64,000 nt of DNA from CAJCIS01 sp965276755 (GCA_965276755.1 OZ255625.1:2480001-2544000); one strand, 5' to 3'. Numbered from the stretch's first letter, positions 1-9,510 are shown. A program made the numbers and translations. Notes: a model not told the origin generated them from the letters alone.

Positions 1-1637
1 CCGGCGCCTTCTTTCTCGCCGTCGCCGCGCCGGTTTCGGTCCAAGCCGCACTCACCCCAGGCTCGGGCAATGTCGCGGTCATCGAGCCACGGGTGGTCGT
101 TCCCAGGGAAATGCCTTGCACCGTTCCGCTGGTCCATGATGCGATCTTCGGCGCGGCTAACGCCACGTACAGCTACACGCCTCCAGCCGCGTGTCCCGGT
201 CCCTGGGCGCGCGTGGTTCTGGCCGTCGACGTCAGGGTGCAGAAGGGTATTCAGTATGACCGCACCGGCACGCTATGGATGGCTGGCGTGCCGCTCTGGT
301 TCGGCACGACGGCGGAGCCCACGCCGGACCTCGAACCCTCCTGGCATTTCGAACGGGACGTGACGGAATACTCGGCTCTGTTCAAGACGCCTCAAACGGG
401 TTTCGAGCTGATCGCCAACTACACCAATTCCGTCGATACGAGCCTGATTAAATCCAATGCTGCCTTGCGGTTCTATCCGCCCACGCCTTCCTTCCCGGCA
501 CCGCAAACGCCCGATCTGGTCCTGCCGCTTTCGGCGCCGGGTGGCGGCACGGTCGGGCTTTCAAGCCCGAGCGATACGCTGAGCACGACCGTGACGTTGC
601 CCACCAACATCAAGAGCGCCAATCTTGAGGTCTATACGCAAGGCCAGGGCGGCGACGAGTTCTGGTACACCTGCGTTCCAAACAGCTACACCATCGTGTT
701 GGAGAGCTGCGGCGGCGGCGCTTTTCGCGAGGGCGAAATTACGGTGGACGGCACGCCCGCGGGCGTGGCACCCGTCTATCCCTGGATTTTCACCGGCGGC
801 ATAGACCCCTATCTCTGGGCGCCGATCCCCGGCGTGCAGACGCTCAGCTTCACGCCATTTACAGTGGCGCTGAGCCCCTTCGCCGGCCCGCTCAGCAATG
901 GCGCGCCCCATACCATTGCGCTGTCGGTTTATGGCGACAATAACTCCTTCTCCGCTGCAGGCGCATTGCTCATCACGCTTGATCCAACGACGCCCGCAAT
1001 TACCGGCTCCGTCCGCGTCAATACCCTCGCGGCCGTGCCGAGCCTGGTGACGACGCCCAAGATCACCACGGGCCAGACCGCCACGACCGGCACAATCAAT
1101 ACCGCCGCAAAGCACAATTTTACCATCGTCGGCGAGGTGATGAATGCCGCCGGCCGGGTGACCGACACGGTGAAGCAGAGCACGGTTTTCGCGAACGATC
1201 AGTATTTCTATGTCTCCACCTCAAAGTTTTTTCAGAACATCGTCCAAAATACGAAGATTTCCGTGGAGGAAACCAACGTCGCTGCAGGCGGCGACAGCAG
1301 TGACGTGCTGCAGACATACCTCTATCCGCTCACGGTCAGGATCAAGCAGAACTTCAACAGCAAGGGTGCGGGGTCGCAGCTTGCAACGATTACGCAGGAG
1401 CGCCAAACGGACCGCACTGTCCTACAGAACGGCCAGCCGCAGGATCAGAGTAATTCGATCGACACGATCGTCACGATGGACACGCTTGAATTCGGGCCGG
1501 GCTTCACCGTCACAGGTCACAAGAACCAGGCTGAAACGGCGGGCCTGCTGAAGACTGGAACGTCGCACTGCTTTGAACGCACGCTGCAAGCCAAGAATAA
1601 TGTGCTGATTTCGGTGATGACGGGGTGTTCTAAGTAA
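1..1637 (+). CDS. Secreted PNGase A-like glycoamidase, 5' end cut by the window
   Basis: The reading frame is already open at base 3, so the true start lies upstream of the window. The first visible residues (GAFFLAVAAPVSVQA) look like the end of a signal peptide with an AxA-type cleavage site, so the protein is probably exported. The region encoded at about 240-500, including YDRTGTLWMAGVPLWFGT, then TAEPTP, SWHFERDVTEYSALF and a FELIANYTN-like stretch, matches my memory of the peptide-N4-(N-acetyl-beta-glucosaminyl)asparagine amidase A family (PNGase A), which removes N-glycans from glycoproteins. The rest is beta-rich and ends with two cysteines near the C-terminus. Family membership is fairly secure. 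Activity on N-glycans is inferred from the family. The gene points away from the convergent thiolase and is followed by a short family B repeat. Confidence 0.72.
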   Translation, partial: GAFFLAVAAPVSVQAALTPGSGNVAVIEPRVVVPREMPCTVPLVHDAIFGAANATYSYTPPAACPGPWARVVLAVDVRVQKGIQYDRTGTLWMAGVPLWFGTTAEPTPDLEPSWHFERDVTEYSALFKTPQTGFELIANYTNSVDTSLIKSNAALRFYPPTPSFPAPQTPDLVLPLSAPGGGTVGLSSPSDTLSTTVTLPTNIKSANLEVYTQGQGGDEFWYTCVPNSYTIVLESCGGGAFREGEITVDGTPAGVAPVYPWIFTGGIDPYLWAPIPGVQTLSFTPFTVALSPFAGPLSNGAPHTIALSVYGDNNSFSAAGALLITLDPTTPAITGSVRVNTLAAVPSLVTTPKITTGQTATTGTINTAAKHNFTIVGEVMNAAGRVTDTVKQSTVFANDQYFYVSTSKFFQNIVQNTKISVEETNVAAGGDSSDVLQTYLYPLTVRIKQNFNSKGAGSQLATITQERQTDRTVLQNGQPQDQSNSIDTIVTMDTLEFGPGFTVTGHKNQAETAGLLKTGTSHCFERTLQAKNNVLISVMTGCSK

Positions 1638-1644
1638 CAAAGAG

Positions 1645-1676
1645 AGCTGGCGGAGATGTGCCATCCCCCCCAGCTT
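1645..1676. repeat. Family B half-site
   Basis: Short copy of the family B core (GGAGATGTGCCATCCCCCCC) just after the PNGase-like stop codon, between two convergent genes. G-rich and C-rich arms can pair around the GTGCC centre. A position at a convergent 3' end fits a terminator-like or simply tolerated repeat. Confidence 0.6.
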
Positions 1677-1696
1677 CTGCTCCGCTTCGCCCTGGC

Positions 1697-2869
1697 CTAA
1701 CGCTCGAGGCACATGGCAACGCCCATGCCACCACCCACGCACAACGTCGCCAACCCCTTCTTCGCGTCGCGCTTGCCCATTTCGTGCAGCAGCGTCACCA
1801 GCACCCGCGCGCCGGACGCGCCGATCGGGTGGCCGATCGCGATCGCGCCGCCATTGACGTTCACGCGCGACGGATCGAACCCAAGATCCTTGACCACGGC
1901 ACAGGATTGTGCGGCGAACGCCTCGTTGCTCTCGATCAGATCGAGATCGCCCACAGACCAGCCCGCACGTTCGAGCGCACGTCGCGTGCTCGGGATCGGC
2001 CCCGTGCCCATCAGCGCCGGATCGACACCCGCGGTCGCAAAACTCGCAATGCGCGCCAGAGGCGTCAGCCCGCGGCGCTGCGCTTCGGCACCACTCATCA
2101 CCACCAGCGCCGCCGCACCGTCATTGATGCCGCTGGCATTGCCCGCAGTCACCGTGCCGTCCTTTTGAAACGCCGGCCGCAATTTGGTCAGCGCGGCCAT
2201 ATCCGTGTTTGGGCGGATATATTCGTCCGTATCGACCACGGTATCACCCTTGCGGCCTTTGACCGAGACAGCGACGATTTCGTCGCGAAAGCGCCCCGAC
2301 GCACTCGCCTCGGCCGCCCGTTTCTGACTGCCCGCGGCAAATTTGTCCTGCTGCTCGCGGGTGATCTGATATTGCCGCGCCACGTTCTCGGCCGTATCGC
2401 CCATGTGATAGCCGTGAAAGGCGTCCCACAGCCCGTCCTTGAGCATGGTATCGGTGAATTCCAGCGCGCCCATCTTCTGCCCGGCGCGCAGATAGGCCGC
2501 ATGCGGCGCCTGGCTCATGCTCTCCATGCCGCCGGCGACCACGATATCGGCCTCGCCCGTGCGGATCTGCTGGGCAGCCAGGGCTACGGCACGCAGGCCG
2601 CTGCCGCATAGCTGGTTGATGCCGAAGGCGGTCTTGCCGTCCGGCATGCCGGCGTTTCGCGCCGCCTGGCGCGCGGGGTTCTGACCCTGTGCCGCGGTCA
2701 GCACCTGGCCCAGAATTGCCTCATCGATGTCCGCTGGTTGCAAGCCCGCGCGCGATACAGCCTCGCGCACCGCAATGGTGCCGAGGTCGTGGGCCGCCAC
2801 GGTGGCAAAGGCGCCGTTGAAGCTGCCGACCGGCGTGCGCACGGCCGAGACGATGACCACGTCTTCCAT
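1697..2869 (-). CDS. Acetyl-CoA C-acyltransferase (thiolase)
   Basis: 390-residue type II thiolase, the usual family length. The nucleophile cysteine is C88 in NQLCGSGL. The C-terminal catalytic motifs GHPIGASG (H347) and LCVGGGMG (C377) are intact. Such enzymes either condense two acetyl-CoA to acetoacetyl-CoA or cleave 3-ketoacyl-CoA. Sequence alone does not decide between an AtoB/PhaA role and a beta-oxidation role. The ATG is preceded by an AAGGGA-like ribosome binding site. It is divergent from the amidase and close to the fused FadB/J-like gene, so a beta-oxidation role is reasonable. A second thiolase lies at 23923-25101. Confidence 0.92.
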   Translation of the reverse strand: MEDVVIVSAVRTPVGSFNGAFATVAAHDLGTIAVREAVSRAGLQPADIDEAILGQVLTAAQGQNPARQAARNAGMPDGKTAFGINQLCGSGLRAVALAAQQIRTGEADIVVAGGMESMSQAPHAAYLRAGQKMGALEFTDTMLKDGLWDAFHGYHMGDTAENVARQYQITREQQDKFAAGSQKRAAEASASGRFRDEIVAVSVKGRKGDTVVDTDEYIRPNTDMAALTKLRPAFQKDGTVTAGNASGINDGAAALVVMSGAEAQRRGLTPLARIASFATAGVDPALMGTGPIPSTRRALERAGWSVGDLDLIESNEAFAAQSCAVVKDLGFDPSRVNVNGGAIAIGHPIGASGARVLVTLLHEMGKRDAKKGLATLCVGGGMGVAMCLER

Positions 2870-3026
2870 CTGGCTTTCCCTTCTGTGTTGTCATGGCAGC
2901 CAGACCGGCCCTGGCCGGCGTGCAGGCTGGCCAGATATAGGCCGGGCGTGCAGGCTGGACCATAACACGCGCTGGCAGTGCACCCATGCCCGGCCGGATC
3001 AGCGCACAGGGCGGCGGAGGCGGCGG

Positions 3027-4502
3027 ATGAACCAGCAATGGGCAGGGCAGGACGCCACGGGTTTGGCCGAGCTCGTCGCCCGCCGCGAAGTCACCGCCAC
3101 CGAGTTGCTGGCCGGCTCCATCGCCGCGGCCGATGCCAGCCCTCTGAACGCCATACCCATTCGCTTCGACGATGAAGCACGTGCCCGTGCCGCCGCCCCG
3201 CTTACCGGCCCATTCGCCGGTGTGCCGTTCCTGCTCAAGGACATAGGCCAGGAATACGCGGGCCAGCCCCACACGGCGGGCACGGCCAGCCATCGCGGGC
3301 GCGTGCCGTCCGTGCACAGCGCCTACACGCGCCGCTGCCTGGATGCGGGGCTGGTCATCTTCGGCCGTACCGCAACACCCGAATTCGGGCTGCGGGCGCA
3401 GACCGAAAGCCGGTTGTGGGGCCCGTCCCGAAACCCGTGGGACCGGACGCGCAGCCCCGGCGGATCTTCGGGCGGCTCGGCCGCGGCGGTGGCGGGCGGG
3501 ATCGTGGCGATGGCGGGTGCCAATGACGGCGGTGGCTCGATACGCATCCCCGCGTCCTATTGCGGGCTGTTCGGGCTGAAACCCTCAACCGGCCGGGTCT
3601 CCTGGGGGCCGGCTACGGGGCAGGTGTGGGAGGGCGCATCTGCCAACGGCGTGCTGAGCTGGTCGGTGCGCGACACCGCCCGCATGCTGGACGTGCTGAG
3701 CGTGCCCGAGCGGGGCGAATTGTTTCGACCGCCCCCGCCGGCGCGGCCCTATGCCGAGGAGGTGGGCGCCCCGCCTGGCCGGCTGCGCATCGGCTTTTCG
3801 ACCGCCTCGCCGCTGGGCACCGAGGTGGCACAGGCCAACGTCGACGCGGTGGGTGCCGCCGCGCGGCTACTGGAGAGCCTGGGGCACGATCTGGTAGAGG
3901 CAGCGCCGGCGATCGACGGCGCCGCCGTGGCGAGCGCGTATCTGACCTTGTATCTCGGCCAGGTCGGCGCGGATGTGGCGGAGGCGGGGGCGCCCGACAC
4001 GGCGTTCGAGCTGGAGACGGGGCTGCTGGCCTCGCTGGGGCGGGCGCTGAGTGCGGCGGAATACGTCACCGCGCTGCGAAGCTGGAATGGCTTTGCCCGC
4101 GCTTTGGGCGCCTTTCACGAAGATTACGATTTGTGGCTGCTGCCGACTGTGGCCGGACCGCCGCCGCGCATTGGCGAACTTGGGTTGCCACCGCTGCAGA
4201 AGCGCGTGCTGCCTATCCTGCGCAGGCTGCGCGCGGGGCGGCTGCTGCTGCGCGCGGGGGTGCTGGAGGGCATGGCGCGGGACAGCCTGGCGCGCACGCC
4301 TTTTACGCAGGTCAGCAACATGACTTATACGCCGAGCATGAGCGTGCCGCTGCATATGGCGGCCGCTGAAGCGGGCGGGTTGCCTCTGCCGGTTGGCGTG
4401 CAGTTCGTGGCGCGCTACGGGGAGGAGGACGTGCTGCTGCGGCTTGCCGCGCAGCTTGAGGAAGCGGCCCCCTGGGCCGGCCGCCGTCCTAATCTAAACT
4501 GA
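3027..4502 (+). CDS. Amidase signature-family enzyme
   Basis: 491 residues from an ATG preceded by GGCGGAGG. An open frame exists further upstream but it has no homology. The amidase signature core is present: K71 in VPFLLKDIG, the glycine/serine loop SPGGSSGGS (S147 as likely cis-serine) and the nucleophile S171 in DGGGSIRIPA. The family hydrolyses carboxylic amides by a Ser-cisSer-Lys triad. The substrate cannot be read from sequence. GatA is unlikely because no gatB or gatC is adjacent. It is divergent from the thiolase and upstream of the fused hydratase/dehydrogenase, separated by a family A repeat. A second, distinct amidase is at 56905-58422. Confidence 0.88.
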   Translation: MNQQWAGQDATGLAELVARREVTATELLAGSIAAADASPLNAIPIRFDDEARARAAAPLTGPFAGVPFLLKDIGQEYAGQPHTAGTASHRGRVPSVHSAYTRRCLDAGLVIFGRTATPEFGLRAQTESRLWGPSRNPWDRTRSPGGSSGGSAAAVAGGIVAMAGANDGGGSIRIPASYCGLFGLKPSTGRVSWGPATGQVWEGASANGVLSWSVRDTARMLDVLSVPERGELFRPPPPARPYAEEVGAPPGRLRIGFSTASPLGTEVAQANVDAVGAAARLLESLGHDLVEAAPAIDGAAVASAYLTLYLGQVGADVAEAGAPDTAFELETGLLASLGRALSAAEYVTALRSWNGFARALGAFHEDYDLWLLPTVAGPPPRIGELGLPPLQKRVLPILRRLRAGRLLLRAGVLEGMARDSLARTPFTQVSNMTYTPSMSVPLHMAAAEAGGLPLPVGVQFVARYGEEDVLLRLAAQLEEAAPWAGRRPNLN

Positions 4503-4503
4503 A

Positions 4504-4585
4504 GTGGGTCTGGGGCCTCAGGCCCCGTCACGCGCAAGCGTGCTACGCACGATGGGGTCCAGGGCAGAGCCCTAGCCTTTCTTGG
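4504..4585. repeat. Family A palindromic repeat, interrupted half-site
   Basis: Contains GGGTCTGGGGCCTCAGGCCC and, after about 27 extra bases, GGTCCAGGGCAGAGCCCT, which are the two hairpins of a family A half-site. Its right edge lies directly before the ribosome binding site (GGAGG) of the downstream gene. The extra segment (GTCACGCGCAAGCGTG...) splits the half-site and is itself partly palindromic. Confidence 0.7.
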
Positions 4586-4592
4586 AGGTTTT

Positions 4593-6647
4593 ATGACTGC
4601 GCTGAACGAAGTCGCCGACCTAACCGTCGAAAATGGGGTTGGGGTCCTGACCCTGAACTCCCCGCCGGTCAACGCGCTGTCCGCGGCGGTGCGTGACGGC
4701 ATCGATGCGGGTCTGGACAGGGCGATTGCCGACCCCGCCGTGCACGCGATCGTGCTGATCTGCGCCGGACGCACCTTCATTGCGGGTGCGGACATCAGCG
4801 AGTTCGGCAAGCCGCCGCGCGGCGCGAGCCTGCATGCGGTCATCGACAAGATGGAGGCATCGCCCAAGCCCGTGATTGCGGCAATCCATGGCACCGCTTT
4901 GGGCGGAGGGCTGGAGACGGCGCTGGCGTGCCACTACCGCGTGGGCACGGTGGGCGCAAAATTCGGCTTGCCCGAAGTCAAGCTCGGCCTTTTGCCGGGC
5001 GCCGGCGGCACGCAGCGCTTGCCGCGCGTGGTGGGCGTGGAGCGCGCCCTGGAAATGGTGACGTCGGGTTCGATGATCGGGGCAAAGGATGCAGCCGCCG
5101 CCGGGCTGATCGACGAGACTGCGCCCGAGGACGGACTACGCGCGGCGGCGGTGGATTTTGCGCGGCGCGTGGTGGCGGAAAAGCGCCCACTGAAGAAGGT
5201 GCGCGACCTGAAAGTGGAGGCAGCGCCTGGCGTGTTCGACGCGTTCAGGCGCGCGAACGCACGCAAATTCCGCGGTTTTGAGGCGCCCGAAGCCAACATC
5301 AAATGCATAGAAGCCGCGGCGAGCCAGGACTTCGACACCGGCCTGCGCACCGAGCGCGCGCTGTTCATGGGACTGATGAACGGTGTGCAATCCAAGGCGC
5401 AGCGTTATTTGTTTTTTGCCGAGCGTGAGGCGGCCAAGATCCCCGGCCTTGCCGCCGATGCACCGCTACGGCCGATCAAGAAAGTCGGCATGATCGGCGC
5501 CGGCACGATGGGCGGCGGCATTTCGATGAATTTCCTCTCGGCCGGCTATCCCGTCGTAATGGTCGAGACCAGCGAGGCCGCGCTGAGCCGCGGCGTTGGC
5601 GTCATGCGCGGCAATTACGAGAACACGGCCAAGAAGGGCCGCCTGACCATGGAGGCGGTCGAGCGCAACATGGGGCTGCTGACGCCAAGCCTGTCGCTGG
5701 ACGACCTGGCCGATTGCGACTTGGTGATCGAGGCGGTGTTTGAGGACATGGCCATCAAGCGCGAGATTTTCGGCAAGCTCGATCGCATCGTCAAGCAAGG
5801 TGCAATCCTGGCCAGCAATACGTCTTATCTGAACGTGGACGAGATCGCCGCCGCGACGCAGCGACCGCAAGATGTGCTGGGCATGCATTTCTTTTCGCCG
5901 GCCAATGTCATGCGTCTGCTGGAAGTGGTGCGCGGTGCCAAGACAGCACCGGATGTGCTGGCAACGGCGATGGCTGTGGCCAAGAAGATCGGCAAGGTGG
6001 CCGCGGTTGCCGGCGTGTGTCCGGGCTTCATCGGCAACCGCATGCTGCATTTGCGGCAGCGCGAGGCGAACAAGCTGATTATCGAAGGTGCCATGCCCTG
6101 GGACGTGGATCGCGTGATCTACGATTTCGGCTTTCCGATGGGCCCGTTTCAGATGGCCGATCTGGCGGGGCTGGATATCGGCTGGTCAAAGGAGACGTCC
6201 CGCGGCGAGACGATCCGCGACAAACTGTGCGAGATGGATCGGCGCGGGCAGAAAACGTCCGCTGGATTCTATGATTACGACGCCAGGCGGGAGCGTGCGC
6301 CATCGCCGATGGTGGAGAAGATGGTGCTGGAGCAATCGGCCGCAGCGGGCGTGACGCGACGGGCGATTTCGGATCAGGAGATTTTGGAGCGCTGCATTTA
6401 TCCGATGATCAATGAGGGTGCGAAGATTTTGGAGGAGGGGCACGCCTATCGCGCGTCGGACATCGATATCGTTTGGCTGAATGGGTATGGCTGGCCGGCT
6501 TATCGCGGCGGGCCGATGTTTTATGGGGATACTGTTGGGTTGGGCGTAGTGCTGGAGAAATTACGCGGATTTCAGGCGATGAGTGAGGCGGATTTCAGGC
6601 CGGCGGCGTTGCTGGAGAAGCTGGCGGCGGAGGGGAAGGGGTTTTAA
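4593..6647 (+). CDS. Fused enoyl-CoA hydratase / 3-hydroxyacyl-CoA dehydrogenase
   Basis: 684-residue multifunctional beta-oxidation protein. The crotonase domain (about 1-190) has the oxyanion segment FIAGADISEF, HGTALGGGLE with E108, and GLPEVKLG with E128, the two glutamates of active hydratases at the spacing seen in FadB. The NAD-binding Rossmann motif GMIGAGTMGGG begins near residue 300, and the dehydrogenase histidine lies in GMHFFSPANVM near 432. A C-terminal dehydrogenase domain follows. It should hydrate trans-2-enoyl-CoA and oxidise the 3-hydroxyacyl-CoA product. The strong GGAGG supports the chosen ATG. No thiolase partner is directly adjacent in an operon. The thiolase at 1697 is the nearest candidate. 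Confidence 0.93.
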   Translation: MTALNEVADLTVENGVGVLTLNSPPVNALSAAVRDGIDAGLDRAIADPAVHAIVLICAGRTFIAGADISEFGKPPRGASLHAVIDKMEASPKPVIAAIHGTALGGGLETALACHYRVGTVGAKFGLPEVKLGLLPGAGGTQRLPRVVGVERALEMVTSGSMIGAKDAAAAGLIDETAPEDGLRAAAVDFARRVVAEKRPLKKVRDLKVEAAPGVFDAFRRANARKFRGFEAPEANIKCIEAAASQDFDTGLRTERALFMGLMNGVQSKAQRYLFFAEREAAKIPGLAADAPLRPIKKVGMIGAGTMGGGISMNFLSAGYPVVMVETSEAALSRGVGVMRGNYENTAKKGRLTMEAVERNMGLLTPSLSLDDLADCDLVIEAVFEDMAIKREIFGKLDRIVKQGAILASNTSYLNVDEIAAATQRPQDVLGMHFFSPANVMRLLEVVRGAKTAPDVLATAMAVAKKIGKVAAVAGVCPGFIGNRMLHLRQREANKLIIEGAMPWDVDRVIYDFGFPMGPFQMADLAGLDIGWSKETSRGETIRDKLCEMDRRGQKTSAGFYDYDARRERAPSPMVEKMVLEQSAAAGVTRRAISDQEILERCIYPMINEGAKILEEGHAYRASDIDIVWLNGYGWPAYRGGPMFYGDTVGLGVVLEKLRGFQAMSEADFRPAALLEKLAAEGKGF

Positions 6648-6780
6648 GGCCAGGGGGCTTTGCCCCCTGGACCCCCACTGGGGCCTGAGGCCCCAGACCC
6701 CCATCTTTTTGCCGGGTAAAACAAACGGGGGTCTGGGGCCTCAGGCCCCAGCGGGTCCAGGGCAGAGCCCTGGCCTTTCT
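6648..6780. repeat. Family A palindrome, full (two inverted half-sites)
   Basis: Left half has hairpins CCAGGGGGC/GCCCCCTGG and CTGGGGCC/GGCCCCAG. After a spacer of about 25 bases the same half-site returns in inverse orientation. It fills the convergent gap between the hydratase/dehydrogenase and the EEP-family gene, starting within a few bases of the stop codon. It could act as a bidirectional terminator, but there are no T-tracts. Confidence 0.85.
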
Positions 6781-6782
6781 TC

Positions 6783-7400
6783 TCAAGCCGCAATCCGCCC
6801 CCGCCCGGCCGCCACCTGCAATTTCACCATAATCGGCCGATGGTCCGACCCATGCCGATGCAGCGCCGCCGCGTCCGTGCAAGCCAGCCCCCGCGCATAA
6901 CACCGGTCCAGCCGCAGCGGCACCACATCAGCGCAGACATGGGTGTTCTCGCGCGGCCCCAGATCCGTAAAGCCAGGCAGCAGTGCCGGCCCCACCAAAT
7001 TGTAATCGCCCAGCACGGCCGCGCGCGCCGGCAGATGTGTGGCGATGTGGCGCAACTGCCGCCGGTTGAGCAACTGCCCATGCGAGAGGTGCACGTTGGC
7101 CACCGAAAAGGCGCCCAGATCGACGATCTGGCACACCCGATCGACTACAGCGCCGGAGGGCAGCTTCAGCACCTCGGGCTTGGGCACACGCGTCTGGCTC
7201 CATGTCGCCAGCCCGTGGATGCGGCCGGGCAGCGGTGTGCGGGCGTAAAAGCCCCCTAAATAGTCGGCCAGCGCGTCGATCTCCCGCGTGGCTTCCTGCA
7301 TCACCAGCAGGTCCGGCCGCTCGTGGCGAACGAGGCGGACGACGTCTCCAAGCCTGGCGCCGGTCAGGCGCAGCAGGTTCCAGCTGATGATCTTGGTCAC
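6783..7400 (-). CDS. Endonuclease/exonuclease/phosphatase-family protein
   Basis: About 205 residues from a GTG at 7400 preceded by GAGG. Translation from further upstream adds a non-conserved leader. The EEP fold is recognisable from IISWNLLR near the N-terminus, LVMQEA with the metal-binding glutamate, HLSHGQ, VLGDYNL and the terminal GSDHRPIMV, in the right order. EEP proteins are metal-dependent phosphodiesterases or nucleases. The substrate is unknown here. No signal peptide is seen. The 5' region faces the Uup-like gene divergently, leaving a short shared upstream region. Confidence 0.82.
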   Translation of the reverse strand: MTKIISWNLLRLTGARLGDVVRLVRHERPDLLVMQEATREIDALADYLGGFYARTPLPGRIHGLATWSQTRVPKPEVLKLPSGAVVDRVCQIVDLGAFSVANVHLSHGQLLNRRQLRHIATHLPARAAVLGDYNLVGPALLPGFTDLGPRENTHVCADVVPLRLDRCYARGLACTDAAALHRHGSDHRPIMVKLQVAAGRGRIAA

Positions 7401-7559
7401 TCTGCCTCGGTCTTGTGTGCTATCAGGTTTTTGCTGCACTGCACCCTACCACGAAGATGCTCGCGCCAGGCAAGCGAAACCCACCCTGCACCCGCTCGGT
7501 TGCCAAATCACCACCGCCGTCCCCATCTGCCGCCTCGGCTCGCCAGGATCACGAAAAAA

Positions 7560-9359
7560 TTGCCACCTCCTCTGCTGCTGCTTCAGGACACACACTACAC
7601 GCTCGGCGGCCAGGGCGCGTTGCTGGACGGTGCCGAACTCTCCGTCAGCGCAGGCGAGCGCATCTGCCTGGTCGGGCGCAACGGCTCGGGCAAATCCACG
7701 CTGCTGCGCATCGCCGCCGGCCTGCTGGCACCACAGGAAGGCGTGCGTTTCCTGCAGCCGGGGGCCACGATCCGCTATCTGCCGCAGGAACCCGATTTCG
7801 AGGGGTTTTCCACCACGCTCGACTACGTCGAGGCCGGCCTCGGCCCGGGTGACGACCACTACCGCGCCATCACCCTGCTCAGCCAGCTCGGCCTGACGGG
7901 CGAGGAGGACCCTGCGCGCCTTTCGGGCGGTGAGGCGCGGCGCACCGCGATTGCCCGCGCGCTGGCGCCGGCGCCTGACCTGCTGCTCCTGGACGAGCCG
8001 ACCAACCATCTCGACCTGCCGGCGATCGAATGGCTGGAGGCGGAACTGGCGGGCATGCGCAGCGGCATGGTCATCATCAGCCATGACCGGCGCCTGCTGG
8101 AGCGCGTGTCGCGCCATGTCGTCTGGCTCGATCGCGGGCGCACGCAGCGTCTGGAACGCAGCTTCGCGCATTTCGAGGCTTGGCGCGAGGAGGTGCTGGG
8201 CCTTGAAGAGGCCGAGCAGCACAAGCTCGGCCGCCAGATCAAGCGCGAGGAAGACTGGATGCGCTATGGCGTGACCGCGCGGCGCAAGCGCAACGTGCGG
8301 CGCGTTGCCGAACTGGCGGGCCTGCGACAGGCGCACCGCACGCATCAGGGTCCGCCGGGCAGCGTGCGCATGGATGCGGCCGAGGCTTCCGGGTCGGGCA
8401 AGCTCGTCAGTGTTGCAGAGGAGATCAGCAAGAGTTACGATGGGCGGCTGATCGTGCGCGATTTCTCCGCGCGCATCATCCGCGGCGATCGCGTGGGAAT
8501 TATCGGCCCCAATGGCGCTGGCAAGACCACGCTGCTGCACATGCTGACCGGCGCGCTGACGCCTGACGCGGGGCAAATCCGTGTGGGTACCAATCTCGAA
8601 GTGGTCTCGCTGGATCAGACGCGCGCCGGCCTGGCGGCGGACCGCACGCTTGCCGATACGCTGACTGGAGGCGCGGGCGACCAGGTATCCGTTAACGGAC
8701 AGCTTCGCCACGTCATTGGCTACATGAAAGATTTCCTGTTTCGGCCCGAACAGGCGCGCACGGCTGTGGGCGTGCTCTCGGGCGGCGAGCGCGGGCGCCT
8801 TATGCTGGCGCTTGCATTGGCCAAGCCGTCGAATTTGATGATCCTTGACGAGCCCACGAACGATCTGGATCTGGAGACACTCGATCTGTTGCAGGACATG
8901 CTGGGCGAGTACAAGGGCACGGTGCTGCTGGTCAGCCATGACCGCGATTTCCTCGATCGTGTGGTGACATCGACGATTGCATCCGAGGGCGATGGGCGCT
9001 GGCAGGATTACGCCGGCGGCTATTCGGACATGATCGCCCAACGGGGCGAAGTGGCCGGTCTCGCCAAGATCGGCGCCAAGCAGCGTGCGCCGGTGGCAAC
9101 GCCTGGGCGTGCGCCGGTCGCGCGGAAGATATCGTTCAAGGAACAGCACGAGCTGAAAACACTGACGGCTGAAATCGGGGCTTTGACGGCGCGCATCGCC
9201 GCACACCAGGTAACGCTCGGCGAAGCCGGGCTGTTCACGCGCGATGCCAAACGCTTTGACACTGTGTCTGCGGCGCTCGCAGGCGATACGCGTGCGTTGG
9301 AGGCTGCCGAGGAGCGATGGTTGGAGCTGGAGGTTCTTCGCGAGGCCATGAAGGCGTAG
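7560..9359 (+). CDS. uup: ABC-F family ATPase, Uup-like
   Basis: About 599 residues if translation starts at the TTG at 7560, which has AGGA about ten bases upstream. The frame stays open back to 7323 but homology only begins at LPPPLLLLQD. Two ATPase cassettes are present: Walker A GRNGSGKST near residue 40 and GPNGAGKTT near 317, signatures LSGGEARR and LSGGERGR, and Walker B LLLLDEPTNHLD and LMILDEPTNDLD. No transmembrane segments occur, as expected for ABC-F. The C-terminal 90 residues are charged and probably a coiled coil like the Uup DNA-binding tail. ABC-F proteins act on ribosomes, and Uup has also been linked to transposon excision and replication. Confidence 0.88.
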   Translation: MPPPLLLLQDTHYTLGGQGALLDGAELSVSAGERICLVGRNGSGKSTLLRIAAGLLAPQEGVRFLQPGATIRYLPQEPDFEGFSTTLDYVEAGLGPGDDHYRAITLLSQLGLTGEEDPARLSGGEARRTAIARALAPAPDLLLLDEPTNHLDLPAIEWLEAELAGMRSGMVIISHDRRLLERVSRHVVWLDRGRTQRLERSFAHFEAWREEVLGLEEAEQHKLGRQIKREEDWMRYGVTARRKRNVRRVAELAGLRQAHRTHQGPPGSVRMDAAEASGSGKLVSVAEEISKSYDGRLIVRDFSARIIRGDRVGIIGPNGAGKTTLLHMLTGALTPDAGQIRVGTNLEVVSLDQTRAGLAADRTLADTLTGGAGDQVSVNGQLRHVIGYMKDFLFRPEQARTAVGVLSGGERGRLMLALALAKPSNLMILDEPTNDLDLETLDLLQDMLGEYKGTVLLVSHDRDFLDRVVTSTIASEGDGRWQDYAGGYSDMIAQRGEVAGLAKIGAKQRAPVATPGRAPVARKISFKEQHELKTLTAEIGALTARIAAHQVTLGEAGLFTRDAKRFDTVSAALAGDTRALEAAEERWLELEVLREAMKA

Positions 9360-9438
9360 TACTGAGCAGCGTGTGAAGAACAGGTCAGCGGAAGGCAACG
9401 TTAAGACCCGCAGTCATTAGTTAAGCGAGGCCCAACGG

Positions 9439-9485
9439 ATGACGGGGGGTCTGGGGGGAATGGCACATTCCCCCCGGCTCTTCCT
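9439..9485. repeat. Family B half-site
   Basis: GGGGGGAATGGCACATTCCCCCC forms a nearly perfect 10-base stem around GGCA, preceded by GACGGGGGGTCT and followed by CTCTTCCT. It lies in the convergent gap between the Uup-like gene and the methyltransferase. The copy at 23088 is almost identical. Confidence 0.75.
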
Positions 9486-9510
9486 CTTCGACTGTATGAT
9501 ACGAGAGGTA

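Noticed and set aside
7446..9398. Long minus-strand open frame (650 codons) opposite the Uup-like gene
   Set aside because: It is the complement of two well-conserved ATPase cassettes. High GC leaves the antisense frame open. No ribosome binding site or recognisable domain.
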